A stretch of 64,000 nucleotides of DNA from an uncultured Pseudomonadota bacterium (GTDB taxonomy: Bacteria; Pseudomonadota; Gammaproteobacteria; Steroidobacterales; Steroidobacteraceae): NCBI GenBank assembly GCA_903838705.1, contig CAILZL010000008.1, positions 1 through 64,000 of the forward strand. Direction: 5' to 3'. The notes beneath the pieces were generated by a model. The model made no database searches. It saw only the letters and a list, made by a program, of their open reading frames with translations, and was not told where the DNA came from. This document shows, one piece after another, positions 15,673 to 26,090 of this stretch. Position numbers and translations under genes: made by a program. Within the stretch, counting starts at the first letter, position 1, and every line of letters begins with the position of its first letter.

Positions 15673-17076
15673 TTATTCATCATCCATGTCCAGTTCTTTG
15701 AGCTTGCGGGTCAGCGTATTGCGACCCCAGCCCAGCAGCTTGGCGGCTTCCTGCCGTCCGCCTTCCGTTTTACGAAGCGCACAACGAATCAGCGTCCGTT
15801 CAAACTCCGGCAGGGCATCATCCAGTAACGGCGCACCACCCTCGGCCAGCCGCTTATCAGCCCATGCGGTCAACTGCCGTGACCATTCATCCTGCAAGCC
15901 GGTTGCATTGTTTACGCCGCCCAGATCGGTCGGGATGTCTGCGACTTTGATTTCGCGACCGGGCGCGCTGACAGTCAACCGCCGGCAGGTATTGACCAGT
16001 TGCCGTACATTGCCCGGCCAGTCATAGGCTACCAGCGCCATTTCCGCTTCCTTGGTGAGAATTTTTGCTTCGACACCCAGTTCACTGGCGGCGGAGCTCA
16101 GATAAAAATGCAGCAATTCGTGAATGTCATCCCGACGCGCGCGCAGCGGTGGCACTTCTATCCGGATGACATTCAGGCGATGCAGCAAATCCTCTCTAAA
16201 CAATCCTTGCTTGACCCGCTCTGACAGATCCTGATGGGTAGCGGCAATGACCCGCACATCAACCCGCACGGGAATCTGACCACCTACGCGATAAAACTCA
16301 CCTTCCGCAAGCACACGCAGCAGACGGGTTTGCAGTTGTGGTGACATATCACCGATTTCATCGAGAAACAGCGTGCCGCCATCAGCCTGTTCAAATCGAC
16401 CACGGCGCTGCGCATCCGCACCCGTGAATGAACCCTTCTCATGTCCGAATAATTCAGACTCAAGCAGGTCTGCTGTAAACGCTGAAGTGTTCAGCGCAAT
16501 AAAAGCCTTGTTCGCACGCGGACTGTGTCGATGCAGCGCACGCGCCACGAGTTCTTTGCCGGTACCGGATTCACCATTGATCAGCACGGTCATGCTGGAA
16601 CGCGACAATCGGCCAATGGCACGAAACACTTCTTGCATGGCCGGGGCCTGGCCCAGCATTTCCGGAATCCGTTTTGTTTCAGTGCTGATTTCTTCAGGAA
16701 GTTTTTTCTGATTGGCGGCCCGCCGTACCAGATCGACTGCCTGATCAATATCGAATGGTTTGGGCAGATATTCAAAGGCACCGCCCTGATATGCAGCTAC
16801 GGCGCTGTCCAGATCAGAATGTGCGGTCATGATGATCACCGGCAATTCCGGTTGTGAAGTACGAATCTCTGAAAGCAGCTCCAGACCGCTTCGACCGGGC
16901 ATACGGATATCCGTCATCAGCACATCAGGACGTGACCGGCGCAATGCACTCAGCACTGAATCCGCCTGTTCAAATGCAGTGGGCACCATGCCGCCTTGCT
17001 TGAGTGCGCGCTCAAGTACCCAGCGTATGGATGAATCATCATCAACCAACCAGACATTAAGTGGTTTTGTGGACAT
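15673..17076 (-). CDS. glnG: Nitrogen regulation response regulator NtrC
   Basis: Sigma54-dependent activator of nitrogen assimilation genes. The 467-residue protein has a receiver domain with the phosphoacceptor Asp in DVLMTDIRMPGRSG (about residue 55), an AAA+ domain with GESGTGKE (about 170) and the sigma54-contact loop GSFTGA, and a C-terminal Fis-type HTH (RQEAAKLLGWGRNTLTRKL). The start at 17076 gives MSTKPLNVWLVDDDSS, the normal NtrC N-terminus, and overlaps the ntrB stop by 20 bases. It ends the operon. Confidence 0.96.
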   Translation of the reverse strand: MSTKPLNVWLVDDDSSIRWVLERALKQGGMVPTAFEQADSVLSALRRSRPDVLMTDIRMPGRSGLELLSEIRTSQPELPVIIMTAHSDLDSAVAAYQGGAFEYLPKPFDIDQAVDLVRRAANQKKLPEEISTETKRIPEMLGQAPAMQEVFRAIGRLSRSSMTVLINGESGTGKELVARALHRHSPRANKAFIALNTSAFTADLLESELFGHEKGSFTGADAQRRGRFEQADGGTLFLDEIGDMSPQLQTRLLRVLAEGEFYRVGGQIPVRVDVRVIAATHQDLSERVKQGLFREDLLHRLNVIRIEVPPLRARRDDIHELLHFYLSSAASELGVEAKILTKEAEMALVAYDWPGNVRQLVNTCRRLTVSAPGREIKVADIPTDLGGVNNATGLQDEWSRQLTAWADKRLAEGGAPLLDDALPEFERTLIRCALRKTEGGRQEAAKLLGWGRNTLTRKLKELDMDDE

Positions 17077-18142
17077 CGGCTGCATCATTTGAATCGAATG
17101 GAAGTAACAGAGTGAATACGGTGCGTCCGGGACGGCTTTCAAATTCGATCAGACCACCATGACGACTGACCAGATCCTGGGCGATCGCAAGGCCAAGACC
17201 CGTGCCTTCAGCACGGCCAGTCACAAATGGATAAAACAGGGTGTCCTGCAGATGTTCAGGCACACCGGGCCCGTTATCTTCAAACTGGATGGACGCCACC
17301 AGCCGGTGCCGTCGTGTACCGATACTGACACCGGTCAGAGCACGCGTACGTATTATGAGACGACCTGTGTTTTGCATGCCCTGCATGGCTTGAACGGCAT
17401 TACGGCCAATATTGAGAATGGCCTGTATGAGTTGATTACGATCCAGCTCCAGCATGGGCAAACTGGGATCGTAATCCCGATCAATCAGGATATCGGGCGC
17501 ATCAGCCATCAGCAGCTGGCGAACATGCTGCAGCAATTCATGGACATTGATCTGTTCCTTGTGCGGCGCATGGCCGGGACCCAGCAATGAATCCACCAGT
17601 GCTTTAAGCCGGTCTGCTTCACTGATGATGATGGACGTGTATTCACGCATGGATGCGTCGTTGAGCTGCCGTTCCAGCAGTTGCGCGGCACCACGCAAGC
17701 CACCCAGTGGATTCTTGATTTCATGCGCCAGCTGCCGAACCATCAGGCGACTGCCACCCACCTGATTGATCAGTGCAGTTTCACGCGAGATGCGCTGATG
17801 CTGCGTCGCATCGGTGATTTCAAGCAGCACCGTGGCACTGTCACTCTGATCTTCAAATGGAGAGACAGCACAATCCACAATCAGGTCTTCAGTCGAACCA
17901 ATGCTTTGCAAGCTCAGCTCACGTCGTGCATACGGCTGCCACGTATCAAGAGCCCGATCAATGATCGACGCCAGCTCACACGGATCTCGCAGCAATTCGG
18001 AGATGGTACGTCCGGCAATCTGATTGCGGCTGACGCCCAGCAGGGTTTCCGCTGCCGCATTGAGATAGTGGATAACATGACGTCGATCGACCAGCAGCAC
18101 ACATGTGTTCAGGTGATCGAGAATACGCTGTAAATCTGTCAT
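17057..18142 (-). CDS. glnL: Nitrogen regulation sensor kinase NtrB
   Basis: Cytoplasmic histidine kinase that, with PII, phosphorylates NtrC. The protein has a PAS domain (LNTCVLLVDRRHVIHYLNAA), the phosphorylated His in RQLAHEIKNPLGGLRGAAQL (about residue 136), an N box (LIQAILNIGRNAVQAM) and a G box (GTGLGLAIAQDLVSRHGG). I prefer the ATG at 18142 because GGAA lies about 8 bases before it; two further in-frame ATGs lie 12 and 36 bases upstream. It overlaps ntrC, which implies coupling. Confidence 0.95.
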   Translation of the reverse strand: MTDLQRILDHLNTCVLLVDRRHVIHYLNAAAETLLGVSRNQIAGRTISELLRDPCELASIIDRALDTWQPYARRELSLQSIGSTEDLIVDCAVSPFEDQSDSATVLLEITDATQHQRISRETALINQVGGSRLMVRQLAHEIKNPLGGLRGAAQLLERQLNDASMREYTSIIISEADRLKALVDSLLGPGHAPHKEQINVHELLQHVRQLLMADAPDILIDRDYDPSLPMLELDRNQLIQAILNIGRNAVQAMQGMQNTGRLIIRTRALTGVSIGTRRHRLVASIQFEDNGPGVPEHLQDTLFYPFVTGRAEGTGLGLAIAQDLVSRHGGLIEFESRPGRTVFTLLLPFDSNDAADVHKTT

Positions 18143-18242
18143 GGTTTGTTCCATGCGGATTCGGGGTACAGCTACCATGTGCGTATCCGGTAAGACTGGA
18201 CAGGAGTGCCAGCCGGATCAGCCAATAACAAATCTGAAAGAG

Positions 18243-18764
18243 TTAAGGCCTGCGCAGCACCGAAGGTTGCTGCACATAAAACTGCACGGGTGCGCTGAGT
18301 GTGATCTGCCGGCCCTTGGTATCGAGTACCGCCAGCGTCAGTGTATGCGCGCCCCGTTCGACCTCGCTCAGTTCGTATTCCAAACCCTGAGGCGGATATC
18401 CCGGCACCAGGCGACCATCCAGATACAAGGCAAGATGATGATCTTTGGCCAGTGCGGGTTCGACACGCACGCTGACGTTTACTATGCCAGCCGTATTGGC
18501 CACCGTCATTTCGGCACTGGGTTTCCAGATTTCGACGTTGGTATAACTGACGGCCGCAGCACTTTTGCTGGAACTGGAAGCACTGCTGCTGGCAGCAGTG
18601 ACGGGAGCCGTGTAGGTACTGGAGCTTTGAATGCTCACCTGCTCCGCGCCGGGAACAGGCTGGTCGGAGAAATGCATTTCGCCATTCGCGTCCCGCCACT
18701 TCCATACGTTTGCAGCCAGCAGGGGCGTGGCAACGAACAAAATCAGACAGGGCAGGTAACGCAT
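18243..18764 (-). CDS. DUF4124 domain periplasmic protein
   Basis: A 173-residue exported protein: signal peptide (YLPCLILFVATPLLAANV), then the DUF4124 motif WKWRDANGEMHFSDQPVPGA (about residues 23-42), a Ser/Ala-rich linker, and a C-terminal beta-sandwich-like part (RGAHTLTLAVLDTKGRQIT). This gene type is often found between glnA and ntrBC in Pseudomonas-like bacteria, as here. Its function is unknown and it need not be under NtrC control. Confidence 0.85.
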   Translation of the reverse strand: MRYLPCLILFVATPLLAANVWKWRDANGEMHFSDQPVPGAEQVSIQSSSTYTAPVTAASSSASSSSKSAAAVSYTNVEIWKPSAEMTVANTAGIVNVSVRVEPALAKDHHLALYLDGRLVPGYPPQGLEYELSEVERGAHTLTLAVLDTKGRQITLSAPVQFYVQQPSVLRRP

Positions 18765-18875
18765 GGTCGGGAAGCATACCCGCAAGATCTCCTGGGGACA
18801 AAGCCGGTTACAGCAATTGCGACAGAGTTGCGATTGGCGTCACCTGGCGATCAATCAACTTTTCTGCCTCGGGAA

Positions 18876-18903
18876 CCGGACTGCGCCGTTTGACACAGTC
18901 CGG
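18876..18903. terminator. Possible glnA terminator hairpin
   Basis: Perfect 8-bp stem CCGGACTG (18876-18883) with CAGTCCGG (18896-18903), 12-base loop, located 17 bases past the glnA stop on the minus strand. There is no T run, so termination is uncertain. Confidence 0.5.
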
Positions 18904-18919
18904 CCCTTCAGCAAGATCA

Positions 18920-20332
18920 TCAGCAGCTGTAATACATTTCCATTTCAGCAGGATGTGTAGACATGCGCAGACGAGTGACTTCCTGCATCTTCAAGGTGAT
19001 GTATGCATCAATCACGTCATCAGTGAACACGCCACCCTTCTTGAGGAACTCGCGATCCTTGTCGAGGTGTTCCAGGGCCATATCCAGCGAATGGCAGACC
19101 TGTGGAATGTGCTTGGCTTCTTCCGGTTCCAGATCATAGAGATCCTTGTCGGCTGCTTCGCCCGGATGAATCTTGTTCTGGATACCATCCAGACCAGCCA
19201 TCATCATGGCAGCGAACGCGAAGTACGGATTGGCGGAAGAGTCCGGGAAGCGCACTTCGATACGACGTGCCTTCGGATTGGCAACCCATGGAATACGAAT
19301 CGACGCAGAGCGGTTGCGGGCTGAGTAAGCCAGCATAACCGGCGCTTCAAAGCCAGGAACCAGACGCTTGTAGCTGTTGGTACCGGCATTGGTGAACGCA
19401 TTGATTGCCTTGGCGTGCTTGATGATACCGCCGATGTAGTACAGGGCGGTTTCAGACAGGCCGCCGTATTTGTCACCGGCGAACAGCGCAACACCGGCCT
19501 TCTGCAAGGACTGGTGAACGTGCATGCCTGAACCATTGTCACCTACCAGAGGCTTCGGCATGAAGGTAGCCGTCTTGCCATGCAGGTGCGCAACGTTGTG
19601 CACTACATACTTGAGCATCTGTACTTCGTCAGCCTTGCGTACCAGGCCGCCTGCACCGACACCGATTTCGCACTGACCGCCAGTGGCCACTTCGTGGTGA
19701 TGCACTTCAACTACCATGCCCATTTCTTCCAGCACATTACACATGGTGCTGCGGATGTTCTGGAACGCATCTACCGGCGGCACCGGGAAGTAGCCGCCCT
19801 TTACACCGGGACGATGACCGGTATTGCCTTCCGGATAAACCGTGTTGGAATTCCATGCGCCCTGCTGGGAATCGATTGCATAGCCAGAGCCGTGCATGTC
19901 GTTGTTGTAGCGAACGCTGTCAAAAATGAAGAATTCATTTTCTGGACCGAACAGGGCGCCGTCAGCGATGCCGGTTGACTTCAGATAGGCTTCGGCGCGC
20001 TTGGCAACCGAGCGTGGATCGCGGTCATAACCCTGCATGGTGGCAGGCTCAAGCACGTCGCAGCGCACGATCAGCGTTGGGTCTTCGAAGAATGGATCGG
20101 CCACGGCAGTGGTGGCGTCCGGCATCAGGATCATGTCGGATTCATTGATGCCCTTCCAGCCAGAAATCGATGAACCATCGAACATCTTGCCTTCAGCGAA
20201 AAATTTGGCGTCCACCTGGGAAGCCGGAACGGTTACATGCTGTTCCTTGCCGCGGGTATCTGTGAATCGAAGATCCACATAGCGAATCTCCTTTTCTTTA
20301 ATCAAGCTGAGAACGTCAGCGCCGGTTGTCAT
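18920..20332 (-). CDS. glnA: Glutamine synthetase type I
   Basis: Makes glutamine from glutamate, ammonia and ATP as a dodecamer in the cytoplasm. The 470-residue length fits GS I-beta. Visible landmarks are [38 protein letters not shown] and the adenylylation region [16 protein letters not shown], with the target Tyr near residue 398, so control by GlnE is expected. The ATG has a strong GGAGGAG ribosome site. With ntrBC just downstream it forms a nitrogen regulon cluster, and a sigma54 -24 box is seen upstream. Confidence 0.97.
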   Translation of the reverse strand: MTTGADVLSLIKEKEIRYVDLRFTDTRGKEQHVTVPASQVDAKFFAEGKMFDGSSISGWKGINESDMILMPDATTAVADPFFEDPTLIVRCDVLEPATMQGYDRDPRSVAKRAEAYLKSTGIADGALFGPENEFFIFDSVRYNNDMHGSGYAIDSQQGAWNSNTVYPEGNTGHRPGVKGGYFPVPPVDAFQNIRSTMCNVLEEMGMVVEVHHHEVATGGQCEIGVGAGGLVRKADEVQMLKYVVHNVAHLHGKTATFMPKPLVGDNGSGMHVHQSLQKAGVALFAGDKYGGLSETALYYIGGIIKHAKAINAFTNAGTNSYKRLVPGFEAPVMLAYSARNRSASIRIPWVANPKARRIEVRFPDSSANPYFAFAAMMMAGLDGIQNKIHPGEAADKDLYDLEPEEAKHIPQVCHSLDMALEHLDKDREFLKKGGVFTDDVIDAYITLKMQEVTRLRMSTHPAEMEMYYSC

Positions 20333-20704
20333 GAGTACTCCTCCGGAAAAACGATGATTGCTTTAGTGATTGCATGACCTCGGCTGCTGGTCGTGCCAAC
20401 CGTGGTTTATAGCTCTGTATCACCGAAGTGCAGGAAGCATGCCAGCGCACTGCCATAGCGCAAACTCGCGCCAACGCTGGCTTCTTCCCGACAACCTTCA
20501 ATGTAACCCGAAGATTTTAGCACCAGCATGAAGCAAGCATGCGAGGATTCCGCACCAAGAATGACCGCAGCGAGACCGATGCGACCGAATGCTGGTCTTT
20601 CAGCTGGACTGCGGCGCGCACTGCAGCTCAGCTATACTCGCGCCCTTTTCCGTTAGCACTCATTCACTTAACAGCAGATAACCAAGCTGCCCAGCAGAAT
20701 TCTT
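20333..20704. other. Divergent glnA/glyQ upstream region
   Basis: No gene is supported in this 372-base stretch. It should hold the glnA control region (near 20380-20460) and the glyQS promoter; a TATACT that could be the glyQ -10 box is at about 20632-20637, 68 bases before the ATG. Confidence 0.5.
20383..20399 (-). promoter_or_regulatory. Candidate sigma54 promoter of glnA
   Basis: On the minus strand TTGGCACG (20399-20392) is a perfect sigma54 -24 element, about 60 bases before the glnA ATG. The -12 GC doublet is one base too far (GG-N11-GC instead of N10), so this is only a candidate. No clear NtrC box was found upstream. Confidence 0.35.
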
Positions 20705-21652
20705 ATGTCCAGCTCCGTCAGTCACACCCCGCAAACCTTTCAGGATCTGATTCTGGCCTTGCAGCGCTACTGGGCAGATCGGGGCTGCGCCATCTTGCAG
20801 CCATACGATATGGAGGTCGGTGCCGGCACCAGCCACACTGCCACCTTTCTAAGGGCATTGGGCCCGGAACCATGGAAGGCAGGTTATGTTCAGCCCAGCC
20901 GCCGCCCGAAGGATGGCCGGTATGGCAACAACCCGAACCGTTTGCAGCATTACTACCAGTTCCAGGTGGTGCTGAAGCCTGCGCCTGCGGACATTCTTGA
21001 GTTGTATCTGGGTTCACTTCAGGCCGTAGGCTTTGATCTGAAGACTAATGACATCCGATTCGTAGAGGACGACTGGGAAAACCCGACGCTGGGTGCCTGG
21101 GGTCTTGGCTGGGAGGTATGGTTGAACGGCATGGAAGTCACACAGTTCACTTACTTCCAGCAGGTAGGCGGCATTGACTGCAAACCTATCACCGGTGAGA
21201 TCACCTATGGTCTGGAGCGTCTGGCCATGTATCTGCAGGGCGTAGATAACGTGTTTGATCTGGTCTATGCACCGGGTATCAGCTACCGCGACGTATTTCA
21301 TCAGAACGAAGTGGAGCAGAGCACGTACAACTTCCAGCACAGCGATGTGGATTTTCTGTTCGGCGCATTTGGCAGTCATGAGAAGCAGGCAAAGCATCTG
21401 ATGGAACAGCAACTGGCATTGCCGGCTTATGAACAGGTGCTGAAAGCAGCTCACACCTTCAATCTGCTCGATGCACGCGGTGCGATCAGTGTCACCGAAC
21501 GCGCGGCCTACATCGGCCGGATTCGTAATCTGGCCCGCAGCGTGGCTCAGAGCTATCTCGACAGTCGTGCCCGACTGGGCTTCCCTATGGCGCCAAAAGA
21601 GTGGGCTGCTGAAGTCCTCGCGCAGATTGAAAAAAACAGGAAGGTTGCCTGA
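20705..21652 (+). CDS. glyQ: Glycyl-tRNA synthetase alpha subunit
   Basis: Catalytic core subunit of the bacterial alpha2beta2 GlyRS. The 315-residue protein has the class II-like segments [36 protein letters not shown] and [20 protein letters not shown]. Length and gene order (glyQ-glyS with 3 bases between stop and start) fit the two-subunit enzyme. Confidence 0.97.
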   Translation: MSSSVSHTPQTFQDLILALQRYWADRGCAILQPYDMEVGAGTSHTATFLRALGPEPWKAGYVQPSRRPKDGRYGNNPNRLQHYYQFQVVLKPAPADILELYLGSLQAVGFDLKTNDIRFVEDDWENPTLGAWGLGWEVWLNGMEVTQFTYFQQVGGIDCKPITGEITYGLERLAMYLQGVDNVFDLVYAPGISYRDVFHQNEVEQSTYNFQHSDVDFLFGAFGSHEKQAKHLMEQQLALPAYEQVLKAAHTFNLLDARGAISVTERAAYIGRIRNLARSVAQSYLDSRARLGFPMAPKEWAAEVLAQIEKNRKVA

Positions 21653-21655
21653 TTC

Positions 21656-23773
21656 ATGAGTACGAAGAACTTACTGGTTGAGCTGTTTGTTGAAGAGCTG
21701 CCACCGAAGGCGTTGAAGATATTGGGTGAGAGCTTTGCGAACTCGATCGTTCAGCATCTGATTCGATGTCAATTGACGCCAGAGCGCAATGCGAAATGGA
21801 ACTGGTTCGCCAGTCCTCGTCGTCTGGGCGTTTATGTATCTGATGTTCTGGAACAAGGTCCAGATCGTTCTCAAAACCAGAAACTGGTTCCAGTTTCCGT
21901 CGGCTTGAGTGCAGAAGGAAAACCCACGCCTGCTCTTATTAAAAAGCTTACAGCACTGGGTCTGGATGAATCAGCCTTTCCAAAACTGACAAAAGCAGTT
22001 GACGGAAAGTCTGAAGTCTTTTTCATCGAACAGATTCTGCCGGGCACCTCTTTGACAGGCGGCCTGCAACAGGCACTTGAGGAAGCCATCAGATTGCTTC
22101 CTATCCCTAAAGTAATGAGCTACCAGCTGGAAGACGGCTGGACCAGTGTGAATTTCGTCCGCCCGGCTCATGGCCTGGTCGCACTGCATGGTTCAGATGT
22201 CGTGAATGTTTCTTTACTGGGATTGAAAGCAGGTCGCACCACGCAGGGCCATCGCTTTGAAGCCGCCAAACCATTGTTAGAAATTCGCGAGGCCGACAGT
22301 TACGCACAGCAGATGAAGGATGAAGGTGCGGTAATCGCCAGCTTTGAAGAGCGGCGTGCTGACATTGTCGGCCAGTTGCAGGCGGCAGCTGCAAAACTTC
22401 AACTCCAGCCCATTGAAGACAATGCCTTGCTGGATGAAGTCACCGCACTGGTAGAGCGTCCCAATGTGCTCACCTGTCAATTCGAGAAAGAATTTCTGGA
22501 CGTGCCTGCGGAATGCCTGATTCTGACTATGAAGGCCAATCAGAAGTATTTTCCGTTACTGGATGCCTCCGGCAAGCTCACCAATAAATTTCTGGTGGTG
22601 AGCAACATCCGTCCGGCCGATCCGGGTCGCGTCATTCAGGGTAATGAGCGAGTGGTGCGTCCGCGACTGGCCGATGCCAAGTTCTTCTTTGATGAAGATC
22701 GCAAACATACTCTGATGTCCCGTCTGACCAAGCTGAGCAAGGTGGTCTATCAAAACCAGCTCGGCTCACAGCTGGATCGCGTTGAACGCGTACGCAAGCT
22801 GGCCAGTACGATTGGCGCTCAGCTGGGCGATGGCATAGAGAACAAAGCGGATCAGGCTGCTCAGATTGCCAAAGCCGATCTGGTTACCGACATGGTGGGC
22901 GAATTCCCGGAGCTGCAAGGCATCATGGGACGCTACTACGCACTGGCAGATGGACTGGATGCCGAAGTGGCGGAAGCCATCCGCGAACAGTATCTGCCAC
23001 GGGGTGCAGGCGATGAGTTGCCCGCAACACGCACTGGCATGGCTCTGGCACTGGCGGACAAGCTGGAAACTTTGTGCGGTATTTTTGCGGTCGGCCAGAA
23101 ACCTACCGGCACCAAAGACCCATTCGGTCTGCGGCGTGCAGCAATTGGTGTGTTGAGAATTCTGATTGAGCGCAAACAGCCGCTGGATCTCGGGTCACTG
23201 ATCCAGCAATCTTTGCAGCAACAACCGCTCACTGCCAAACCTGAAGTCGCCAGTGAAGTCTATGACTACATCATGGAACGTCTGCGCGGTTACTACCTTG
23301 ATGAGTCATCGTCATTGAAGATCACTACGGAAATGTTCGATGCCGTGTTGGCAAACCGTCCTGGCTCGCCCCTGGATTTTGATACGCGCCTGCGTGCGCT
23401 GCACAGCTTCCTGAATCTCAGCGACGCACAGGCCCTCGCAGCGGCTAACAAACGTATAAACAATCTGCTGAAGAAGGCTGAAACCACACTCAGCAACGAA
23501 GTAAGCACCGATAAATTCGTCGAAGCAGCCGAGCGTACTTTGTACGAACAGCTACTCAGTGCCGAACAGGCCACTGCGCCGCTGTTTGCTGCCAGCAATT
23601 ATCAGGATGCATTGACACGTCTGGCCATGCTCCGTTCTGCTGTAGATCAGTTCTTCGATTCCGTAATGGTGATGGCGGATGATCCCGCTGTACGCAACAA
23701 TCGACTGGCATTGCTATCACGGTTACGCAGCGTATTCCTGAAGGTTGCTGACCTGTCGTGCCTGCCGGGTTAA
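21656..23773 (+). CDS. glyS: Glycyl-tRNA synthetase beta subunit
   Basis: tRNA-binding subunit of GlyRS, 705 residues as expected. It begins LLVELFVEELPPKALK, has the HD-domain-like central part (DGLDAEVAEAIREQYLPRG and GTKDPFGLRRAAIGVLRI) and ends with a DALR-like helical anticodon-binding domain (about residues 590-700). It follows glyQ directly, so the two subunits should be made in equal amounts. Confidence 0.97.
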   Translation: MSTKNLLVELFVEELPPKALKILGESFANSIVQHLIRCQLTPERNAKWNWFASPRRLGVYVSDVLEQGPDRSQNQKLVPVSVGLSAEGKPTPALIKKLTALGLDESAFPKLTKAVDGKSEVFFIEQILPGTSLTGGLQQALEEAIRLLPIPKVMSYQLEDGWTSVNFVRPAHGLVALHGSDVVNVSLLGLKAGRTTQGHRFEAAKPLLEIREADSYAQQMKDEGAVIASFEERRADIVGQLQAAAAKLQLQPIEDNALLDEVTALVERPNVLTCQFEKEFLDVPAECLILTMKANQKYFPLLDASGKLTNKFLVVSNIRPADPGRVIQGNERVVRPRLADAKFFFDEDRKHTLMSRLTKLSKVVYQNQLGSQLDRVERVRKLASTIGAQLGDGIENKADQAAQIAKADLVTDMVGEFPELQGIMGRYYALADGLDAEVAEAIREQYLPRGAGDELPATRTGMALALADKLETLCGIFAVGQKPTGTKDPFGLRRAAIGVLRILIERKQPLDLGSLIQQSLQQQPLTAKPEVASEVYDYIMERLRGYYLDESSSLKITTEMFDAVLANRPGSPLDFDTRLRALHSFLNLSDAQALAAANKRINNLLKKAETTLSNEVSTDKFVEAAERTLYEQLLSAEQATAPLFAASNYQDALTRLAMLRSAVDQFFDSVMVMADDPAVRNNRLALLSRLRSVFLKVADLSCLPG

Positions 23774-23778
23774 GCCGC

Positions 23779-24498
23779 ATGTATCTTTTGCAACTGTTAC
23801 GTTCCATTCTGTTCACCAGCTGCTTTTTCATCAGCACTACTCTTTACGGAGTGGTGGTACTGGTAACCGGCTGGGCATTGCCATTCAATGGTCGCTGGGC
23901 CATCGCCCGCAGTTGGGCCGGGCTGAATCTCTGGTTACTCAAAGTACTGTGTAACCTTGATTATGTGGTTAAAGGCCGTGAGCACATTCCGCAAGGCAGT
24001 CAGGTTGCCATGTGGAAGCACTCTTCTACCTGGGAAACCATTGCACAGGCGCTGATTTTTCCAGAACAGGCATGGGTATTGAAACGGGAATTACTCTGGA
24101 TTCCGGTGGTCGGCTGGGCATTGCGTCTGATGCAACCGATTGCCATTGATCGCTCTGCCGGCAGTTCAGCGGTCAAGCAGGTGATTGCACAGGGTCAGCA
24201 TCGCCTGAAGTCGGGACGCTGGGTAGTGATTTTTCCGGAAGGCACTCGCACTGCTGTTGGTGAAGCGCGCAAGTACGGTATCAGTGGCGCTTTGCTGGCG
24301 ATTGAAGCGGGCGTCAGCATTGTACCCGTGGCACATACCGCTGGTTATTTCTGGCCACGTCGTGGCTGGCTGAAACGACCCGGTACCATTCAGGTCATCA
24401 TTGGTGCGCCCATTGCCACTCCGGGCCGGGATGCCCGTGAGGTCACATCTGAAGTCCAGGCTTGGATCGAGCAGGCCATTTCCAGTACTCAGCCGTAG
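23779..24498 (+). CDS. plsC: PlsC-like 1-acyl-glycerol-3-phosphate acyltransferase
   Basis: Membrane-bound acyltransferase of phospholipid synthesis, 239 residues from the ATG at 23779. An N-terminal membrane segment precedes the acceptor motif MWKHSSTWET (HX4E rather than the commoner HX4D; the KHxSxWET form is a known variant), VLKRELLWIPVVGW and the FPEGTR motif. It starts 5 bases after glyS. In many gammaproteobacteria gmhB lies between glyS and plsC, but here it does not. Confidence 0.88.
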   Translation: MYLLQLLRSILFTSCFFISTTLYGVVVLVTGWALPFNGRWAIARSWAGLNLWLLKVLCNLDYVVKGREHIPQGSQVAMWKHSSTWETIAQALIFPEQAWVLKRELLWIPVVGWALRLMQPIAIDRSAGSSAVKQVIAQGQHRLKSGRWVVIFPEGTRTAVGEARKYGISGALLAIEAGVSIVPVAHTAGYFWPRRGWLKRPGTIQVIIGAPIATPGRDAREVTSEVQAWIEQAISSTQP

Positions 24499-24509
24499 CG
24501 TACAAGCGA

Positions 24510-26075
24510 TCAGTGTCCACCCACTGCACCGCGATTCACAAACGGCGGTCTGGCCAGCCACACCAGCGGAATAAGCGCCATGAAGATAATGGCAAACAAC
24601 CAGTAAAGATCATTCGCTGCGAGGGTGGACGCCTGCTGACTTACAATCAGATTGGTGACGCTAAGTGCCTGCGGGTCGGTCATGCCACCTGCGCTCAGCA
24701 CACCATGAAAGTGCTGCCAGCCAGGTGAATCGCTGCGTACATGCTCTGACAGCACGGCGTGATGAATATCGCCACGACGATTCCATATGAAAATGGACAT
24801 GGCAGTTGAAATGCTACCTGCCAGAGTACGCATGAAATTACTTAGACCGGAAGCCGCCGCCAGTTCATTCGGTTTTATATGTGACATGAGAATGGCATTG
24901 AGCGGCAGAAAGAACATGGGGATGCCAATGCCCTGCCACAGACGCGGCGAGGACAACTGAGCAAAGCTCGCCTGTTCATTCAGCGTCGCTACCCAGACCA
25001 TGCATATGCTGAAAATGAAAAATGCCAGCGATGCCAGCACTCGCAAGTTCAGACGATGAATGTTGCGACCGACCACAGGTGCAATCACCAGGGCAAACAG
25101 CCCGATCGGTGCCATAGCAAGTCCTGCATCTGATGCTGTGTAACCCAGATTGGTCTGTAACCAGATGGGGAATACGACATTCACACCGAAGAAGGCGAAA
25201 TATCCCAGACTGATGGCGGCAGTACCCACCAGAAAGTTGCGCTCGTTGAACAGATGCAGATCCAGTACAGGATGTTTGTCAGTGAGTTCCCAGATCACCA
25301 GATAGATCAGTGCAATCGCCGAGATGATGGCTGTGGTAATGATACGTGGTGATTCAAACCAGTCCATTTCATTGCCGTTGTCGAGCATGTATTGCAGGCA
25401 GCCCACGCCGACCACCAGTAATGTCAATCCTGTTACGTCAATCGGTACGACCAGTCGTTGTGATTCGCGATGCTTGAGAATGTTCCAGGTTGCCAGTGCG
25501 CCCACCAGACCGATCGGCACGTTGATATAGAACAGCCACGGCCATGACAGATTGTCGGTAATCCAGCCGCCCAGAATGGGACCGCAGATCGGCGCGGTAA
25601 TCACCACCATTGCCCAGATGCCCATGGCCATGCCGCGTTTCTGCGGCGGAAAATTCCGCAGCAGTAGCGCCTGTGCAATGGCGACCATAGGCCCCGACAC
25701 CAGACCTTGAATCAATCGTGCTGCCACCAGCATGGTCATGCTGGTGGCAAATCCGCACAGTGCTGAAAACAGTACGAACAGCACCATGGAAGTGACGAAG
25801 GTACGCACTTCACCCACACGACGGCCGATCCAGCCGGTAAGCGGCTGCATGATGGCCGCGGCCAGTGAATAGGAACTCACTGTCCATGTACCTTCAGAAG
25901 GACTGACTCCCAGACTGCCGGCAATCGCTGGCACAGACACATTCACGATGGTGGTGTCCAGCACCTCCATGAAAGTCGCCAGCGCGACTGCAACAGTGAG
26001 CATGCCCAGCTGCGCGCCCTGCAGGGGAGGAAATTCACCCGAAGAATTGCGTTGCGGAGGTTGCGTGTCAGCCAT
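24510..26075 (-). CDS. emrB: EmrB-type DHA2 multidrug efflux transporter
   Basis: A 521-residue major facilitator of the 14-helix DHA2 group, proton-driven, inner membrane. It shows the family's MEVLDTTIVNVSVPAIAGSL motif at the first helix, WTVSSYSLAAAIMQPLTGW and the GGWITDNLSWPWLFYINVP motif C region. It is the last gene of marR-tolC-emrA-emrB and starts 15 bases after the emrA stop. With EmrA and an outer membrane channel it should form a tripartite exporter. Substrates are not predictable. Confidence 0.93.
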   Translation of the reverse strand: MADTQPPQRNSSGEFPPLQGAQLGMLTVAVALATFMEVLDTTIVNVSVPAIAGSLGVSPSEGTWTVSSYSLAAAIMQPLTGWIGRRVGEVRTFVTSMVLFVLFSALCGFATSMTMLVAARLIQGLVSGPMVAIAQALLLRNFPPQKRGMAMGIWAMVVITAPICGPILGGWITDNLSWPWLFYINVPIGLVGALATWNILKHRESQRLVVPIDVTGLTLLVVGVGCLQYMLDNGNEMDWFESPRIITTAIISAIALIYLVIWELTDKHPVLDLHLFNERNFLVGTAAISLGYFAFFGVNVVFPIWLQTNLGYTASDAGLAMAPIGLFALVIAPVVGRNIHRLNLRVLASLAFFIFSICMVWVATLNEQASFAQLSSPRLWQGIGIPMFFLPLNAILMSHIKPNELAAASGLSNFMRTLAGSISTAMSIFIWNRRGDIHHAVLSEHVRSDSPGWQHFHGVLSAGGMTDPQALSVTNLIVSQQASTLAANDLYWLFAIIFMALIPLVWLARPPFVNRGAVGGH

Positions 26076-26090
26076 CGTCGCGCACCCGGT

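Noticed and set aside
15512-16027. 171-residue frame partly antisense to ntrC
   Set aside because: Serine-rich mirror translation of ntrC plus intergenic hairpins.
18172-18801. 209-residue frame overlapping the DUF4124 gene on the same strand
   Set aside because: The shifted frame has no motif, while the DUF4124 frame has a signal peptide and the WKWRDxxGxxHFSD motif.
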